From Bin87 sp965217175 (GTDB lineage Bacteria > Chloroflexota > Dehalococcoidia > Lucifugimonadales > UBA3495), in NCBI GenBank assembly GCA_965217175.1, contig OZ244251.1, positions 1,922,001-1,986,000 on the forward strand: DNA of 64,000 nucleotides, written 5' to 3'. The notes under the pieces were generated by a model. The model was not told the origin of the DNA and did not search any database. It saw nothing but the letters and a program-made list of their open reading frames with translations. How positions within the stretch are numbered: the first letter of the stretch is position 1; every line of letters starts with the position of its first letter. Positions 1-8,709 of this stretch are shown one piece after another. A program made the translations under genes and the position numbers.

Positions 1-137
1 TGAACGCGCTCCGGCGTGCGGTGTGCAGACATGACGCGGACTTCGTAATCGACGCCCAACGACTCGAGCGTGTTGATGGTGGGTTGGACGGCCTCCTCGT
101 CAGAGGCGCTGCCCATCACTACTCCTACTAGCGGCAC
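1..137 (-). CDS. purE: 5-(carboxyamino)imidazole ribonucleotide mutase PurE (N-terminal part, cut by window edge)
   Basis: PurE converts N5-CAIR to CAIR in de novo purine synthesis. Only the first 45 codons lie in the window; the rest is beyond base 1. The translation from a GTG at 137 contains the family signature MGSASD near the start and RVMSAHRTPE about 30 residues later; these form the nucleotide-binding and catalytic loops of class I PurE. An AGGAG ribosome site lies eight bases before the GTG. It is the last gene in the window of a leftward purine run with guaA and purD, which supports the call. I see no frameshift in the visible part. Confidence 0.88.
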   Translation of the reverse strand, partial: MPLVGVVMGSASDEEAVQPTINTLESLGVDYEVRVMSAHRTPERV

Positions 138-239
138 AACGGTTTCTCCTTGGTGGCGTTTAGAACTCGCCAGGGCGATTACAGATTTTCGAGGCCCTGA
201 TCGGTGCGGCGAGGGGACAGCCCAGACAGCTGCCGGGAC

Positions 240-668
240 CTAATCGTCCAGTTCGGCGATTTCGCCGAATGATTCTATCAAAGCTGATTGTATTGCCTCG
301 GGTGCGTCCTCCACTTCTTCGTCATCGACCATCACGTAACCCGCTTCGTCCTTGTCTATGCCAACGCGCACCTCTATTTCGACCGGAGCGCCGTCATGCC
401 AGTAAAGGACGTAGATTATTTCGTCGGCCACCTCATCATCTTCGTCGAAATCGTCGTCATCGAACCCGTATTGCCAGGAGCGGTTCACGATCAGTCGGGC
501 GCCGCCACCCAGAAGTACCTCATTCATCTGCACCAGCATATTCTCAACGTCCAACTCGTTCGCAAACCGGTCAAGACGACCGCGCCGCGTGGCGACCTCC
601 GCCATGCGTCGAACGTAGTTGCCTTCGATTTTTCTGCGGAGTCCTTTGAGCTGGTCCAGCCACGACAT
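240..668 (-). CDS. hypothetical acidic protein in the purine operon
   Basis: A 142-residue protein that I do not recognise. The first 60 residues are basic and probably helical (MSWLDQLKGLRRKIEG). The middle has a very acidic stretch (FDDDDFDEDDE) followed by a beta-rich region (IIYVLYWHDG, VEIEVRVGID), and the C-terminus is acidic again. No signal peptide or membrane segment is visible. The start at 668 was chosen over an upstream ATG at 737 because GGAGG lies eight bases before it. The gene sits between an HhH-like protein and purE on the same strand, so it is probably co-transcribed with the purine genes. Its role is unknown. Confidence 0.7.
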   Translation of the reverse strand: MSWLDQLKGLRRKIEGNYVRRMAEVATRRGRLDRFANELDVENMLVQMNEVLLGGGARLIVNRSWQYGFDDDDFDEDDEVADEIIYVLYWHDGAPVEIEVRVGIDKDEAGYVMVDDEEVEDAPEAIQSALIESFGEIAELDD

Positions 669-740
669 TGGATGTGCCTCCGGGCGTTGGTGGGGAGTTG
701 GTGTTCGGTAGAGAAATGTCCGGCGATATTCATACAAAGT

Positions 741-1346
741 TCAGTTATTGTTTTGACCGGCGCGGCCCACAACGTAACAGAACTCGTCGACGGTACGAAA
801 GTCCGGGAACTGCAACCGGACGCGCAGGTATTCCAGTATCTCCAGCAAATCGAGGTACGACAACCCTGAGTGGCCTTTACGCAGATTAGACCGATACATT
901 CCCAATCGTCGCAGCGCCCGATCCGTATGATGGTTCCAGGGTGCAAAAAGCCTGGGCTCCTGGAGCGTCAACAGGTACGATGGCCACTCGCTGCCGGTTC
1001 CTTCCAGGCCGAATGCACCGGATTCTGACGCGCACTCGTCGAACCTGCTCTCCAGCTTGATCGTATCGTACAGCAGGAAGTCCATGGCGTCGTGAATGTC
1101 GGCGACGGCGTTAGTGCGGAATTTGGTGAGATTCCGGCCGCCGGCGCCCCGATACAATATGCCAATTTGCCCATCTGTGATGGAGGGAATGTTTGCTTGC
1201 TCCAGCCATGTCTGCGCTCCCGAAGTGCGGTCCCAGCGGCGCTTACGGAACGCCGTCAACTGACCCAGCGCCTCGGCGTGGCGATAGGAATCTGACAGGC
1301 CCGACCAGTCGGGCTGGGCACGAGCTGAAGCTGCGGAATTGGTCAT
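741..1346 (-). CDS. HhH-GPD-like hypothetical protein (paralog 1, purine operon)
   Basis: A 201-residue protein with no family I can name firmly. Residues 116-138 read as a helix-hairpin-helix-like segment: a GTG turn, a helix, then PRLFAPWN. They align without gaps to residues 117-139 of the protein at 11351-12028 (GVG, helix, PRLFVLWD). In HhH-GPD DNA glycosylases the Asp at this place is catalytic; here it is Asn138. The ATG lies 12 bases after the purD stop, so translation is likely coupled to purD. Possible roles are nucleic-acid or nucleotide binding, but function is not shown. The alignment is seen in the sequence; the fold assignment is inference. Confidence 0.65.
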   Translation of the reverse strand: MTNSAASARAQPDWSGLSDSYRHAEALGQLTAFRKRRWDRTSGAQTWLEQANIPSITDGQIGILYRGAGGRNLTKFRTNAVADIHDAMDFLLYDTIKLESRFDECASESGAFGLEGTGSEWPSYLLTLQEPRLFAPWNHHTDRALRRLGMYRSNLRKGHSGLSYLDLLEILEYLRVRLQFPDFRTVDEFCYVVGRAGQNNN

Positions 1347-1358
1347 AAGTCAATCTGA

Positions 1359-2651
1359 CTAAGTGCCCACCAGCTGGCCGGATGGATCCGCCGCAATGTC
1401 TCGGCGGTAGTAGGCGCCTTCAAAGCTGATGGATGAAATCCTTGCGTAAGCTTTGGTTCGAGCGTCGGCCAGGCTGTCACCGAGACCCACGCAGGCCAGC
1501 ACACGCCCGCCCGCGGTAAGCACGGCTCCGCTGCCGTCGTCGGCAGTTTGCGTACCGGCGTGAAAGACGATTGAGTCATCGCTGTCTGGGCGCTCCAGCC
1601 CGGAAATCGGCACGCCGGTTTGGTAGGGTCCCGGATAGCCTCCAGGGACCATCACGACGCCCACAGCGGGCTGGTCGGACCATTGCACGGGAGGAGCGGC
1701 GCTCAAATCCCCAACGGCGCAGGACATCATTATTTCGGCGGGATCCGTGAGCAGGCGGGGCATGATTACCTGGGTCTCCGGGTCACCGAAACGGCAATTG
1801 AATTCCAGGACGCGGGGTCCGGCGCTGGTCAGCATCAACCCGCAATACAGCGCCCCACGGTAGGGTGCGCCGCGGTCGTTCATCTCACGCAGAACCGGCA
1901 GCATGAAACCGTCGCGAATCTGTGCTGCCAGATCGTCGTTCCAATATGAGGGTGGTCCGAAACTCCCCATGCCTCCGGTGTTGGCTCCCGAACCGCCCTC
2001 GCCGATGCGCTTGTAGTCCGTGGCGGCAACGACCGGAGACAGCTCATGGCCGTCGGTGAAACCGAACACGCTCACTTCTGCCCCGTGCAGCCAATCTTCG
2101 ATGACGATGGTATCGCCGGAATCTCCAAACACCCGGTCTTCCAGGCAGGCGCGAATCGCCGCCCGGGCGGTTTCCCGGTCTGGACACATCGCAACGCCCT
2201 TGCCGGCGGCCAGCCCATCCGCTTTCACAACTACCGGACGGTCGTGGGTTGCTACGTAGTCCAGAGCGCCTCCCGTGGTTTGGAAGACGCGGAAGTTTGG
2301 ACCCGGCACATGGGCCGCGGTCATCACCTCGCGGGCGAAACTCTTGCTTGCTTCCAGTTGTGAGGCCGCCTGGCTGGGCCCGAATGCAGGAATGGAGGTT
2401 TCTTGCAGACGGTCGGCCAGTCCCAGCGCCAGCGGTGTTTCCGGGCCGATTACGGCAAGATCAATGCCGTTGCCGATGGACGCCGCGACCAGGCCGTCGA
2501 CATCGGTGTCGTCAATGGGCAGGTTTTGTCCCAACGTGGCGGTTCCGGCATTGCCGCGCGCCGCAAATATGGCGGTAACCTGCGGAGATCTACTCAGACG
2601 CCAGGCCAGGGCATGTTCCCGTCCGCCGGAGCCGACTACCAACACGCGCAC
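1359..2651 (-). CDS. purD: phosphoribosylamine-glycine ligase (GAR synthetase)
   Basis: PurD joins phosphoribosylamine and glycine with ATP to make GAR, the second step of purine synthesis. The 430-residue length is normal. The N-terminus MRVLVVGSGGREHALAWRL is the classical PurD nucleotide-binding start. The ATP-grasp region shows VVVKADGLAAGKGV, then GANTGGMGSFGPP, and the metal-binding segment LEFNCRFGDPETQ. All expected catalytic motifs are intact. It starts eight bases after the guaA stop and is followed 12 bases later by the HhH-like protein, so guaA-purD-HhH form one transcription unit. Confidence 0.97.
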   Translation of the reverse strand: MRVLVVGSGGREHALAWRLSRSPQVTAIFAARGNAGTATLGQNLPIDDTDVDGLVAASIGNGIDLAVIGPETPLALGLADRLQETSIPAFGPSQAASQLEASKSFAREVMTAAHVPGPNFRVFQTTGGALDYVATHDRPVVVKADGLAAGKGVAMCPDRETARAAIRACLEDRVFGDSGDTIVIEDWLHGAEVSVFGFTDGHELSPVVAATDYKRIGEGGSGANTGGMGSFGPPSYWNDDLAAQIRDGFMLPVLREMNDRGAPYRGALYCGLMLTSAGPRVLEFNCRFGDPETQVIMPRLLTDPAEIMMSCAVGDLSAAPPVQWSDQPAVGVVMVPGGYPGPYQTGVPISGLERPDSDDSIVFHAGTQTADDGSGAVLTAGGRVLACVGLGDSLADARTKAYARISSISFEGAYYRRDIAADPSGQLVGT

Positions 2652-2658
2652 GACCAGT

Positions 2659-4212
2659 TCACTCCCATTCTATGGTGCCAGGTGGCTTGCTGGTAATGTC
2701 GTACACCACGCGATTCACCCCCGGTACTTCGTTCACGATTCGAGTGCTGATCTCGGCGAGAACCTCGTAGGGCAGGCGTACCCAGTCGGCAGTCATGGCG
2801 TCGTCAGAGTTTACGGCCCGTATCGCGCACGCGTAACCATAGGTTCTGTAATCGCCCATCACGCCCACGGTTCGATTGTCGGTCAGCACGGCGAAACTTT
2901 GCCAGATGTCGCGGTACATCCCCGCCTGGCGTATTTCTTCCAGCACGATGCGGTCGCAGTCCCTCAGCAGGTCCAAGCGCTCGCGGGTAACTTCTCCGAT
3001 GATGCGTATCGCGAGTCCGGGGCCCGGGAACGGCTGCCGATATACGATATCTTCCGGGAGACCCAGTTCCAGACCGACTGAACGAACTTCGTCCTTGAAC
3101 AGGTAACGCAGCGGTTCTACCAGCTCAAAATTCATGTCCTCGGGCAAGCCCCCCACGTTGTGATGAGTTTTGATGCGGGCGGAAGTCCGGTTTTCGGGCG
3201 TTTCACTTTCTATCACGTCGGGGTAAAGGGTTCCCTGGGCCAGCCAATTGGCGTCGTCGAGTTCGCCCGCCGCGTCTTCGAATACCCGGATAAACTCCTC
3301 GCCGATGGTTTTACGCTTCACCTCCGGGTCCGTGACCCCGGCCAGGCGATTGACGAACCGGTCCTCTGCATCCACGTAGCGCAGATCCAGGCCAAGGTTG
3401 CGGTGGAAAGTCTCCTGCACCTGTTCGGCTTCGCCGTGGCGCAGCAATCCATTGTTGACGAAGATGCAGGTCAATTGGGAGCCGATTGCCCGGTGCAACA
3501 GCATTGCCGCCACCGATGAATCGACGCCGCCGCTGAGGGCGCAGATCACGCGATCCGATCCCACCTGTTCCTGGATGCGCTTTACGGTGTCGGTGACGAA
3601 ATTTCCTGGGGTCCAGTTTCCCGGGCAGCCGCAAATCTTTTTAACGAAATTGGCCAGAATGGACATCCCGTCCGGGGTGTGCTGGACTTCAGGATGGAAC
3701 TGCAACCCAAACCATCTTTCGCCGTCGGTAAACGCGGCGCAGGATGTGTTGTTGGTGTGGCCGACAGTGCGCAGGTTACCCGGTAGCCGCTCCACCTTGT
3801 CGCCGTGGCTCATCCAAACCGGAATGGAGCCAGACAGCCCGGACAGCAGGCCATCATCGTCTGCTGCTATCGAGAGGTCGGCATGGCCGTATTCCCGCTG
3901 GTCGCCGGCAACGACTTCTCCGCCCAACTTGTGCACCAGCGCCTGCATTCCGTAGCAAATGCCCAGCACCGGTATCCCCGAGTCGATTATCCAGTCCGCA
4001 ATTTCCGGGGCTCCAACGTCGTAGACGCTGGCCGGTCCCCCGGACAGAATGATACCCCGGGGATTTATTAGCTGAACGGTTTCCCAACTGGCGGTCGCAG
4101 GAACGATCTCAGAATACACGCGCAACTCGCGAATCCGCCGCGCGATTAGATGGGTGTATTGGGAACCGAAATCGACTACGACGATAGCGTCGTGCTGCGC
4201 TGCATTCATCAT
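2659..4212 (-). CDS. guaA: GMP synthase (glutamine-hydrolysing)
   Basis: GuaA aminates XMP to GMP with glutamine and ATP. The 517-residue protein has both domains. The class I amidotransferase comes first (VVVDFGSQYTHLIARR, nucleophile in GICYGMQ, catalytic His-Glu in QFHPEV). The ATP pyrophosphatase domain follows (SGGVDSS P-loop near residue 230). The dimerisation domain ends in the typical C-terminal PPGTIEWE. Two consecutive ATG codons (4212 and 4209) could start it. It is the first gene of the leftward purine operon and has an extended -10 promoter about 40 bases upstream. Confidence 0.98.
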   Translation of the reverse strand: MMNAAQHDAIVVVDFGSQYTHLIARRIRELRVYSEIVPATASWETVQLINPRGIILSGGPASVYDVGAPEIADWIIDSGIPVLGICYGMQALVHKLGGEVVAGDQREYGHADLSIAADDDGLLSGLSGSIPVWMSHGDKVERLPGNLRTVGHTNNTSCAAFTDGERWFGLQFHPEVQHTPDGMSILANFVKKICGCPGNWTPGNFVTDTVKRIQEQVGSDRVICALSGGVDSSVAAMLLHRAIGSQLTCIFVNNGLLRHGEAEQVQETFHRNLGLDLRYVDAEDRFVNRLAGVTDPEVKRKTIGEEFIRVFEDAAGELDDANWLAQGTLYPDVIESETPENRTSARIKTHHNVGGLPEDMNFELVEPLRYLFKDEVRSVGLELGLPEDIVYRQPFPGPGLAIRIIGEVTRERLDLLRDCDRIVLEEIRQAGMYRDIWQSFAVLTDNRTVGVMGDYRTYGYACAIRAVNSDDAMTADWVRLPYEVLAEISTRIVNEVPGVNRVVYDITSKPPGTIEWE

Positions 4213-4250
4213 CAGATAATCGGCGGTTGGGTCAAAAATTGAACCGCTTC

Positions 4251-4259
4251 AATATAACA
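4251..4259 (-). promoter_or_regulatory. extended -10 promoter box upstream of guaA
   Basis: On the minus strand the sequence reads TGTTATATT, a TGN extension joined to a TATATT -10 hexamer. It would start transcription near 4244, about 32 bases before the guaA ATG. No good -35 hexamer is visible 17 bases upstream, as expected for an extended -10 promoter. It resembles the boxes upstream of sua5, dapF, the 27.6 kb GNAT gene and hisZ. Confidence 0.5.
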
Positions 4260-4309
4260 CATGAGGTGAGGCGGATGATGATCGGTGCTCTCCGTTGACC
4301 CCCACCGCA

Positions 4310-4342
4310 GTTGAACCGGCGATCCACGAGTTCAACTTTTTT
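4310..4342 (+). terminator. terminator-like hairpin between guaA and sua5
   Basis: GTTGAAC (4310-4316) and GTTCAAC (4330-4336) form a 7-bp stem with a 13-base loop, followed directly by six T residues. The shape is that of an intrinsic terminator on the plus strand, but no plus-strand gene ends here. It could insulate guaA and sua5 transcription, stop an unannotated short RNA, or be chance. The stem is short and partly AT-rich. Confidence 0.35.
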
Positions 4343-4473
4343 AGACTCCGGGCCGACCGCGTATAAAGATGATTTGATATCTGGCGGTTTTGATACGCCT
4401 GACACCCGCCAGGTATTCAGTCCCGCCGGTTGAGTGGTCGAACTGGTGAGGGCACAGGTTTGGATACCGGTGA

Positions 4474-4482
4474 TGGTACAAT
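4474..4482 (+). promoter_or_regulatory. extended -10 promoter box (TGGTACAAT) of sua5
   Basis: TGGTACAAT ends 10 bases before the ATG at 4493. Transcription from it should begin near 4489, giving a transcript with almost no 5' leader. The same nine bases occur upstream of dapF. No Shine-Dalgarno sequence precedes the ATG, which fits a leaderless message. Confidence 0.5.
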
Positions 4483-4492
4483 CGGCGCCGAT

Positions 4493-5110
4493 ATGGATTT
4501 TGACGCCGAAATCGCCCGTGCTTCTGACCTCATTGCCGGCGGGGGAGTCGTGGCCATACCCACCGATACGTTGTACGGCCTGGCAGCAGATGCGACCAAT
4601 CCGGAAGCAGTCGAAAAAGTATTTGACATAAAGGGTCGACCATTTGATATGGCCCTGCCGGTGCTGGTTTCCAGTTGGGATCAGGTGGATCAGGTGGCGT
4701 TGGTAGACGGGCCGGTCGGCGAGATGGCAGAGCGGGTAGCGATCAAGTTTTGGCCGGGCTCGCTTACCCTGGTGCTGCCTGTGAAAGCGTCTGTACCCCA
4801 GCGACTGACCGCAGGCCGGGATACCATCGCGGTGCGGATGCCGAACCACCGGGTTCCCCTGGCGCTGGCGTCCCGGTTGCGAACACCGATCACCGGTACC
4901 AGCGCTAACCCATCCGGCCAAGCAGATATCGCTGGCGTGGATGAACTCCGGCGCTCTCTGGGCCGACTGGTTGATGGTATTATTACGCTAGGACCGAATC
5001 CGCTCGGTATCGCCAGCACGATCGTGGCTGTGTCGCATAACGGCGTGGAACTAATCAGGCCGGGTGCGCTGCTCTTCGACGTCATCCGTAACTATTTGGA
5101 AAACGGCTGA
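4493..5110 (+). CDS. L-threonylcarbamoyladenylate synthase (Sua5/YrdC/YwlC family)
   Basis: This enzyme makes threonylcarbamoyl-AMP from Thr, bicarbonate and ATP, the first step of tRNA t6A37 modification. The 205-residue protein has the YrdC core: a conserved N-terminal segment GGVVAIPTDTLYGLA, then FDIKGRPFDMALPVLV (the K-x-R-x-x-x-x-P-L type motif), the loop FWPGSLTLVLP, and ITGTSANPSGQ. It lacks the long C-terminal Sua5 domain, so it is the short YrdC-like form. I chose the ATG at 4493, not the TTG at 4430, because the promoter box overlaps the upstream region. The next gene starts around its stop codon. Confidence 0.92.
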   Translation: MDFDAEIARASDLIAGGGVVAIPTDTLYGLAADATNPEAVEKVFDIKGRPFDMALPVLVSSWDQVDQVALVDGPVGEMAERVAIKFWPGSLTLVLPVKASVPQRLTAGRDTIAVRMPNHRVPLALASRLRTPITGTSANPSGQADIAGVDELRRSLGRLVDGIITLGPNPLGIASTIVAVSHNGVELIRPGALLFDVIRNYLENG

Positions 5111-6173
5111 TGTTCGTTCGTGTCGGGAGGACGTTATAACCATAGCAATCCCATACGAAGCCTATCGTCAGGCGGTGGATGCCGAGTTGAGAGACTTGCT
5201 GGGCGACCGCGCCGGGATGCTGTACGACATCCTCCGGTACCACCTGGGTTGGGTGGATGAACGCGGCAATCCGGCTCCTGGGGCCGCTACCCCGTTGCAC
5301 GCACACGCTTTCATGACCCTGAGCGTCGCCGACGCAGTGCGGGGCGATTTTACCGGAGCGGTCTCGGCGGCGGCGGCGGTGGAGATGGTATACAACTTTG
5401 TGCTGGTTCACGGCGATGTACAGGCCGGTCGTGTCGACCAGCGCAGTGACCGCCCCAGTATCTGGTGGGTTTGGGGCCCATCCCAGGCTATCAACGCTGG
5501 TGATGGCCTGCATGCTCTGGCGCGTTCTTTGTTGATGCGACTTCGCGACGTCGGCCTCCCCGCCGAGGATGTGTTGGAAGCCTTGCGTTCCCTTGATCAG
5601 GCTTGTCTTACCCTGTGCGAAGGGCAGTACATGGATTTGTCATATCAGGATCAGTTGATGGTGTCGGAGTCTGATTACTTTGATATGATTGCCCGCAAAT
5701 CCGGGTCCATTGCCGGGTGTGCCGCTCAACTCGGAGCGGTAGCGGTGGGCGTCGATGGTGAAACTGCAGCTGCCGCTAAATTGTGGGGTACCAACCTGGG
5801 GATGGCTTTGCAAATTCGGCAGGACATCGCAGATCTTTGGGGCCATTCGGGAGACGGGTTTACCGCCAGCAACGTGTTGAACAAGAAGAAAAGCCTTCCG
5901 CTGATCCACGGACTGGGAAGCACGGCCACGTCGGTTAAACGCGAGCTCGGTGGCATATACATGAAACGGGTTCTGGAAGCGGCAGACGCGCGCCGGATCG
6001 TGGAGATTCTCGACGATGCCGGGTCCCGGGCTTACGCAGAATCCAAAGCCGCGGAATTGGTCGAAGCAGCCAGTTCGAACGTCCGCTCCGCCGCGGGTGG
6101 AATGGCGCGTCCCGAGGCAATGCACCAGGCTGCGGATTGGGTGATGGCCGGCGGGTTGGACGCAGTTAGCTAG
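5064..6173 (+). CDS. polyprenyl synthetase family protein with degenerate aspartate motifs
   Basis: The overall pattern is that of a trans-isoprenyl diphosphate synthase (all-alpha): RDLLGDRAGMLYDILRYH, QAINAGDGLHALA, and NKKKSLPLIHGL. The two metal-binding Asp-rich motifs are altered, however. The first reads VHGDVQAG (residues 115-122) where relatives have HDDxxD, and the second reads QDIAD (253-257) instead of DDxxD. It may be inactive or have another role. The start is uncertain. GTG 5064 overlaps sua5 by 47 bases. A strong GGGAGG at 5125-5130 lies just before an in-frame ATA at 5136, and the next in-frame GTG is at 5175. The following gene is pgk. Confidence 0.8.
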   Translation: MRCSSTSSVTIWKTADVRSCREDVITIAIPYEAYRQAVDAELRDLLGDRAGMLYDILRYHLGWVDERGNPAPGAATPLHAHAFMTLSVADAVRGDFTGAVSAAAAVEMVYNFVLVHGDVQAGRVDQRSDRPSIWWVWGPSQAINAGDGLHALARSLLMRLRDVGLPAEDVLEALRSLDQACLTLCEGQYMDLSYQDQLMVSESDYFDMIARKSGSIAGCAAQLGAVAVGVDGETAAAAKLWGTNLGMALQIRQDIADLWGHSGDGFTASNVLNKKKSLPLIHGLGSTATSVKRELGGIYMKRVLEAADARRIVEILDDAGSRAYAESKAAELVEAASSNVRSAAGGMARPEAMHQAADWVMAGGLDAVS

Positions 6174-6220
6174 CGCGCAACGTAATTCGCATCCGGTCGA
6201 GTCGAGAAATTGTTATCACC

Positions 6221-7417
6221 ATGAGCAAACGAACACTCGGTCAACTAGATGTATCCGGCAAGGCGGTTCTGGTCCGAGTTGACTTCAACGTCCCCATCGA
6301 GCAGGGCGCGGGAGCGATCGCCAACTACGACCAGAGGTTGCGGGCGACATTGCCCACCATCGAATACCTGCTGGAACAGGATTGCCGGGTCATCCTGTGT
6401 TCGCACTTGGGTCGTCCCCGGGGCGTGTTCGACGGGTCGCTGCGGATGGCGCCGGTGGGAGATCGGCTGGCGATACTGTTGGGTCAACCCGTTACCAGTC
6501 TGTCGGATTGTGTAGGGCCAGCGGCGCATCGGCACGTGGCCTCCATGTCCGCCGGTCAGGTCGCCCTGTTGGAAAATTTGCGGTTCTGGCCCGGCGAGGA
6601 AGCCAATGACGCCGAGTTTGCCGGTGATCTGGCGTCCCTGGCGGATTGCTTCGTAATGGACGCCTTCGCCGTAGCTCACCGCGCTCACGCCTCAACGGTT
6701 GGCATTCCCCGGTTGCTGCCGTCGGCAATGGGGTTGTTGACGCAGCGTGAGGTGGAATCGCTGGGCGTGGCGCTGGGGCAGCCGGAGCGGCCGATGGCGG
6801 CGTTGATGGGTGGCGCCAAGGTGAGCGACAAGATCCTGGTGCTCCAGAATCTGCTGGAACGGTTGGACCACCTCTTCATCGGCGGCGGCATGGCGGTTAC
6901 GTTCCTGGCCGCGACGGGCAATTCCGTGGGGGCATCCCCGGTGGAAACGGACCGCCTGGATTTTGCCAGGGATGTATTGCAGCGCGCTGCGCAGAACGGG
7001 ATAACTGTCCATATCCCGGAAGACCTGGTGGTCGCCAGCGAATTCTCCGGCGAGCCGGCCCGGACGGCAAACGTCAATGCAGATGATGTTCCGGATGGCT
7101 GGTACATCATGGACGTTGGCGTACGAACCGCGGACAAATTTATGCGGGCGTTGGCGGGATGCAAAACGATCATCTGGAACGGGCCGATGGGCGTGTTCGA
7201 AATGCAGCGGTTCAGCGCCGGCACTCGAACGGTCGCCAACGGCATCGCCGGGTTGAGAGGAGTAACCACCGTGGTGGGCGGTGGCTCCACCGCTGAAGCT
7301 GTGGAAGCATTGGGCCTGGAGGCTCAAATGACCCATGTGTCTACCGGCGGCGGGGCTTCGCTGGAGTTTTTGGAAGGGCGCGACTTGCCTGGAATAGCCG
7401 CGTTGCCGGATGCTTGA
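6221..7417 (+). CDS. pgk: phosphoglycerate kinase
   Basis: PGK transfers phosphate from 1,3-bisphosphoglycerate to ADP in glycolysis. The 398-residue protein shows the N-domain substrate motif VLVRVDFNVPIEQG, the CSHLGRPRG loop, the hinge and nucleotide region MGGAKVSDKI, and the C-terminal GGGSTAEAVE and STGGGASLEFLEG glycine loops. It is complete. The ATG at 6221 has no obvious Shine-Dalgarno sequence. It is followed by apgM and tpiA, giving three consecutive triose-phase glycolytic enzymes. Confidence 0.97.
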   Translation: MSKRTLGQLDVSGKAVLVRVDFNVPIEQGAGAIANYDQRLRATLPTIEYLLEQDCRVILCSHLGRPRGVFDGSLRMAPVGDRLAILLGQPVTSLSDCVGPAAHRHVASMSAGQVALLENLRFWPGEEANDAEFAGDLASLADCFVMDAFAVAHRAHASTVGIPRLLPSAMGLLTQREVESLGVALGQPERPMAALMGGAKVSDKILVLQNLLERLDHLFIGGGMAVTFLAATGNSVGASPVETDRLDFARDVLQRAAQNGITVHIPEDLVVASEFSGEPARTANVNADDVPDGWYIMDVGVRTADKFMRALAGCKTIIWNGPMGVFEMQRFSAGTRTVANGIAGLRGVTTVVGGGSTAEAVEALGLEAQMTHVSTGGGASLEFLEGRDLPGIAALPDA

Positions 7418-7474
7418 CCCGTAACGATAGTATATTAGGGGTTGCGACGTTTTAGTCGTGGCCGCGGAGAAACG

Positions 7475-8680
7475 ATGATAGACCTCGAACAAATTCACGA
7501 CAGCATTTTGTCCACGCCGTCAAAGATCGTGCTGCTGGTAGCCGACGGACTGGGCGGGCTGGCCCATCCGGACACGCGCAAATCTGAGCTGGAAACCGCC
7601 CGCATCCCCAATCTCGACGCACTGGCGCAGCGGAGCGCGTGCGGCTTGACCACCCCGGTGGAGATGGGAGTCGCCCCGGGCAGCGGTCCGGGCCATCTGG
7701 CGCTGTTTGGTTACGATCCTCTGAAGTATATTATTGGACGAGGCGCCCTGGAAGCGTTGGGTAGCGCCGTGGAACTGCTGCCCGGCGATGTGGCGGCGCG
7801 GGGCAATTTCTGCACCGTTGACGACGATGGCATCCTGACCGACCGTCGTGCCGGACGCATTGCCACCGAGTTAAGCGCCCCGTTGTGTGAACGCCTGGAT
7901 CGCATCGAAATACCCGGAGTTCAGGTTGATGTCTTTCCCGTGCAGGACTATCGGTTTGTGCTGCGGCTCCGCGGGGAAGGGTTATCCGAGCAAGTCGAGG
8001 AGACAGACCCGCAACGAGAGGGCATGCGTGCCCGACCCGCGAGCGCGTTGGTTCCAGAAGCTCAGCGGACAGCTGAAGTGGTGCAGCAATTCGTTCAAGA
8101 AGCGGCTCGCCTGTTGGCCGAAGAAGAGCCGGCGAATATGGTGTTGTTGCGAGGGTGGGCTCAACTGCCCAACCTGCCGGACTTTGGCGAGGTGTACCAG
8201 CTGAACCCGGCTGCCATCGCCGCCTACCCCATGTATCGCGGTTTGGCGTCCGTCGCCAACATGCAGGTCATTCCGACTGGCAAAACCTTCGCTGACGAAG
8301 TGGATACCCTTTATTCCAATTGGGATCAGCACGATTTCTTCTTCCTTCACTACAAGCCGGCCGACGCAGCAGGGGAAGACGGCGATTTTGACGCCAAGGT
8401 GCGTACCCTGGAAGACCTCGACGCATTCATACCGCGAATCATGGAGCTGCAGCCCGACGTGTTGATGGTTGCTGGCGATCACTCGACCCCGGCGATCATG
8501 GCGTCTCACAGCTGGCATCCGGTCCCGTTCCTGCTTCATTCCAAATTGACATTGGGAGAGGGTATAAACGCTTTCAGTGAGCGGGATTGTGCCCAGGGTT
8601 CGCTGGGACGCATACCCGCCAAAACCATCATGTTGCTGGCCCTTTCTCACGCCGGTAAATTGGCTAAATTCGGCCCCTGA
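7475..8680 (+). CDS. apgM: 2,3-bisphosphoglycerate-independent phosphoglycerate mutase, archaeal type
   Basis: This alkaline-phosphatase-superfamily enzyme interconverts 3- and 2-phosphoglycerate. The 401-residue protein has the metal-binding start KIVLLVADGLGGL, the PNLDALAQRSACG segment, the nucleophile region APGSGPGHLALFGYDP, and the C-terminal metal ligands in VAGDHSTP. The overall length matches the archaeal ApgM family, not the longer bacterial GpmI. The ATG at 7475 has GGAGA seven bases upstream. A TATATT box lies about 40 bases before the start, so the gene may have its own promoter after pgk. Confidence 0.93.
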   Translation: MIDLEQIHDSILSTPSKIVLLVADGLGGLAHPDTRKSELETARIPNLDALAQRSACGLTTPVEMGVAPGSGPGHLALFGYDPLKYIIGRGALEALGSAVELLPGDVAARGNFCTVDDDGILTDRRAGRIATELSAPLCERLDRIEIPGVQVDVFPVQDYRFVLRLRGEGLSEQVEETDPQREGMRARPASALVPEAQRTAEVVQQFVQEAARLLAEEEPANMVLLRGWAQLPNLPDFGEVYQLNPAAIAAYPMYRGLASVANMQVIPTGKTFADEVDTLYSNWDQHDFFFLHYKPADAAGEDGDFDAKVRTLEDLDAFIPRIMELQPDVLMVAGDHSTPAIMASHSWHPVPFLLHSKLTLGEGINAFSERDCAQGSLGRIPAKTIMLLALSHAGKLAKFGP

Positions 8681-8709
8681 TAACATCCCGAGATTTGGAC
8701 GGTACGGAT

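Noticed and set aside
4232..4921. A 229-codon minus-strand frame opposite sua5
   Set aside because: It is the reverse-strand shadow of sua5; the sua5 translation has clear YrdC motifs and this one has none.
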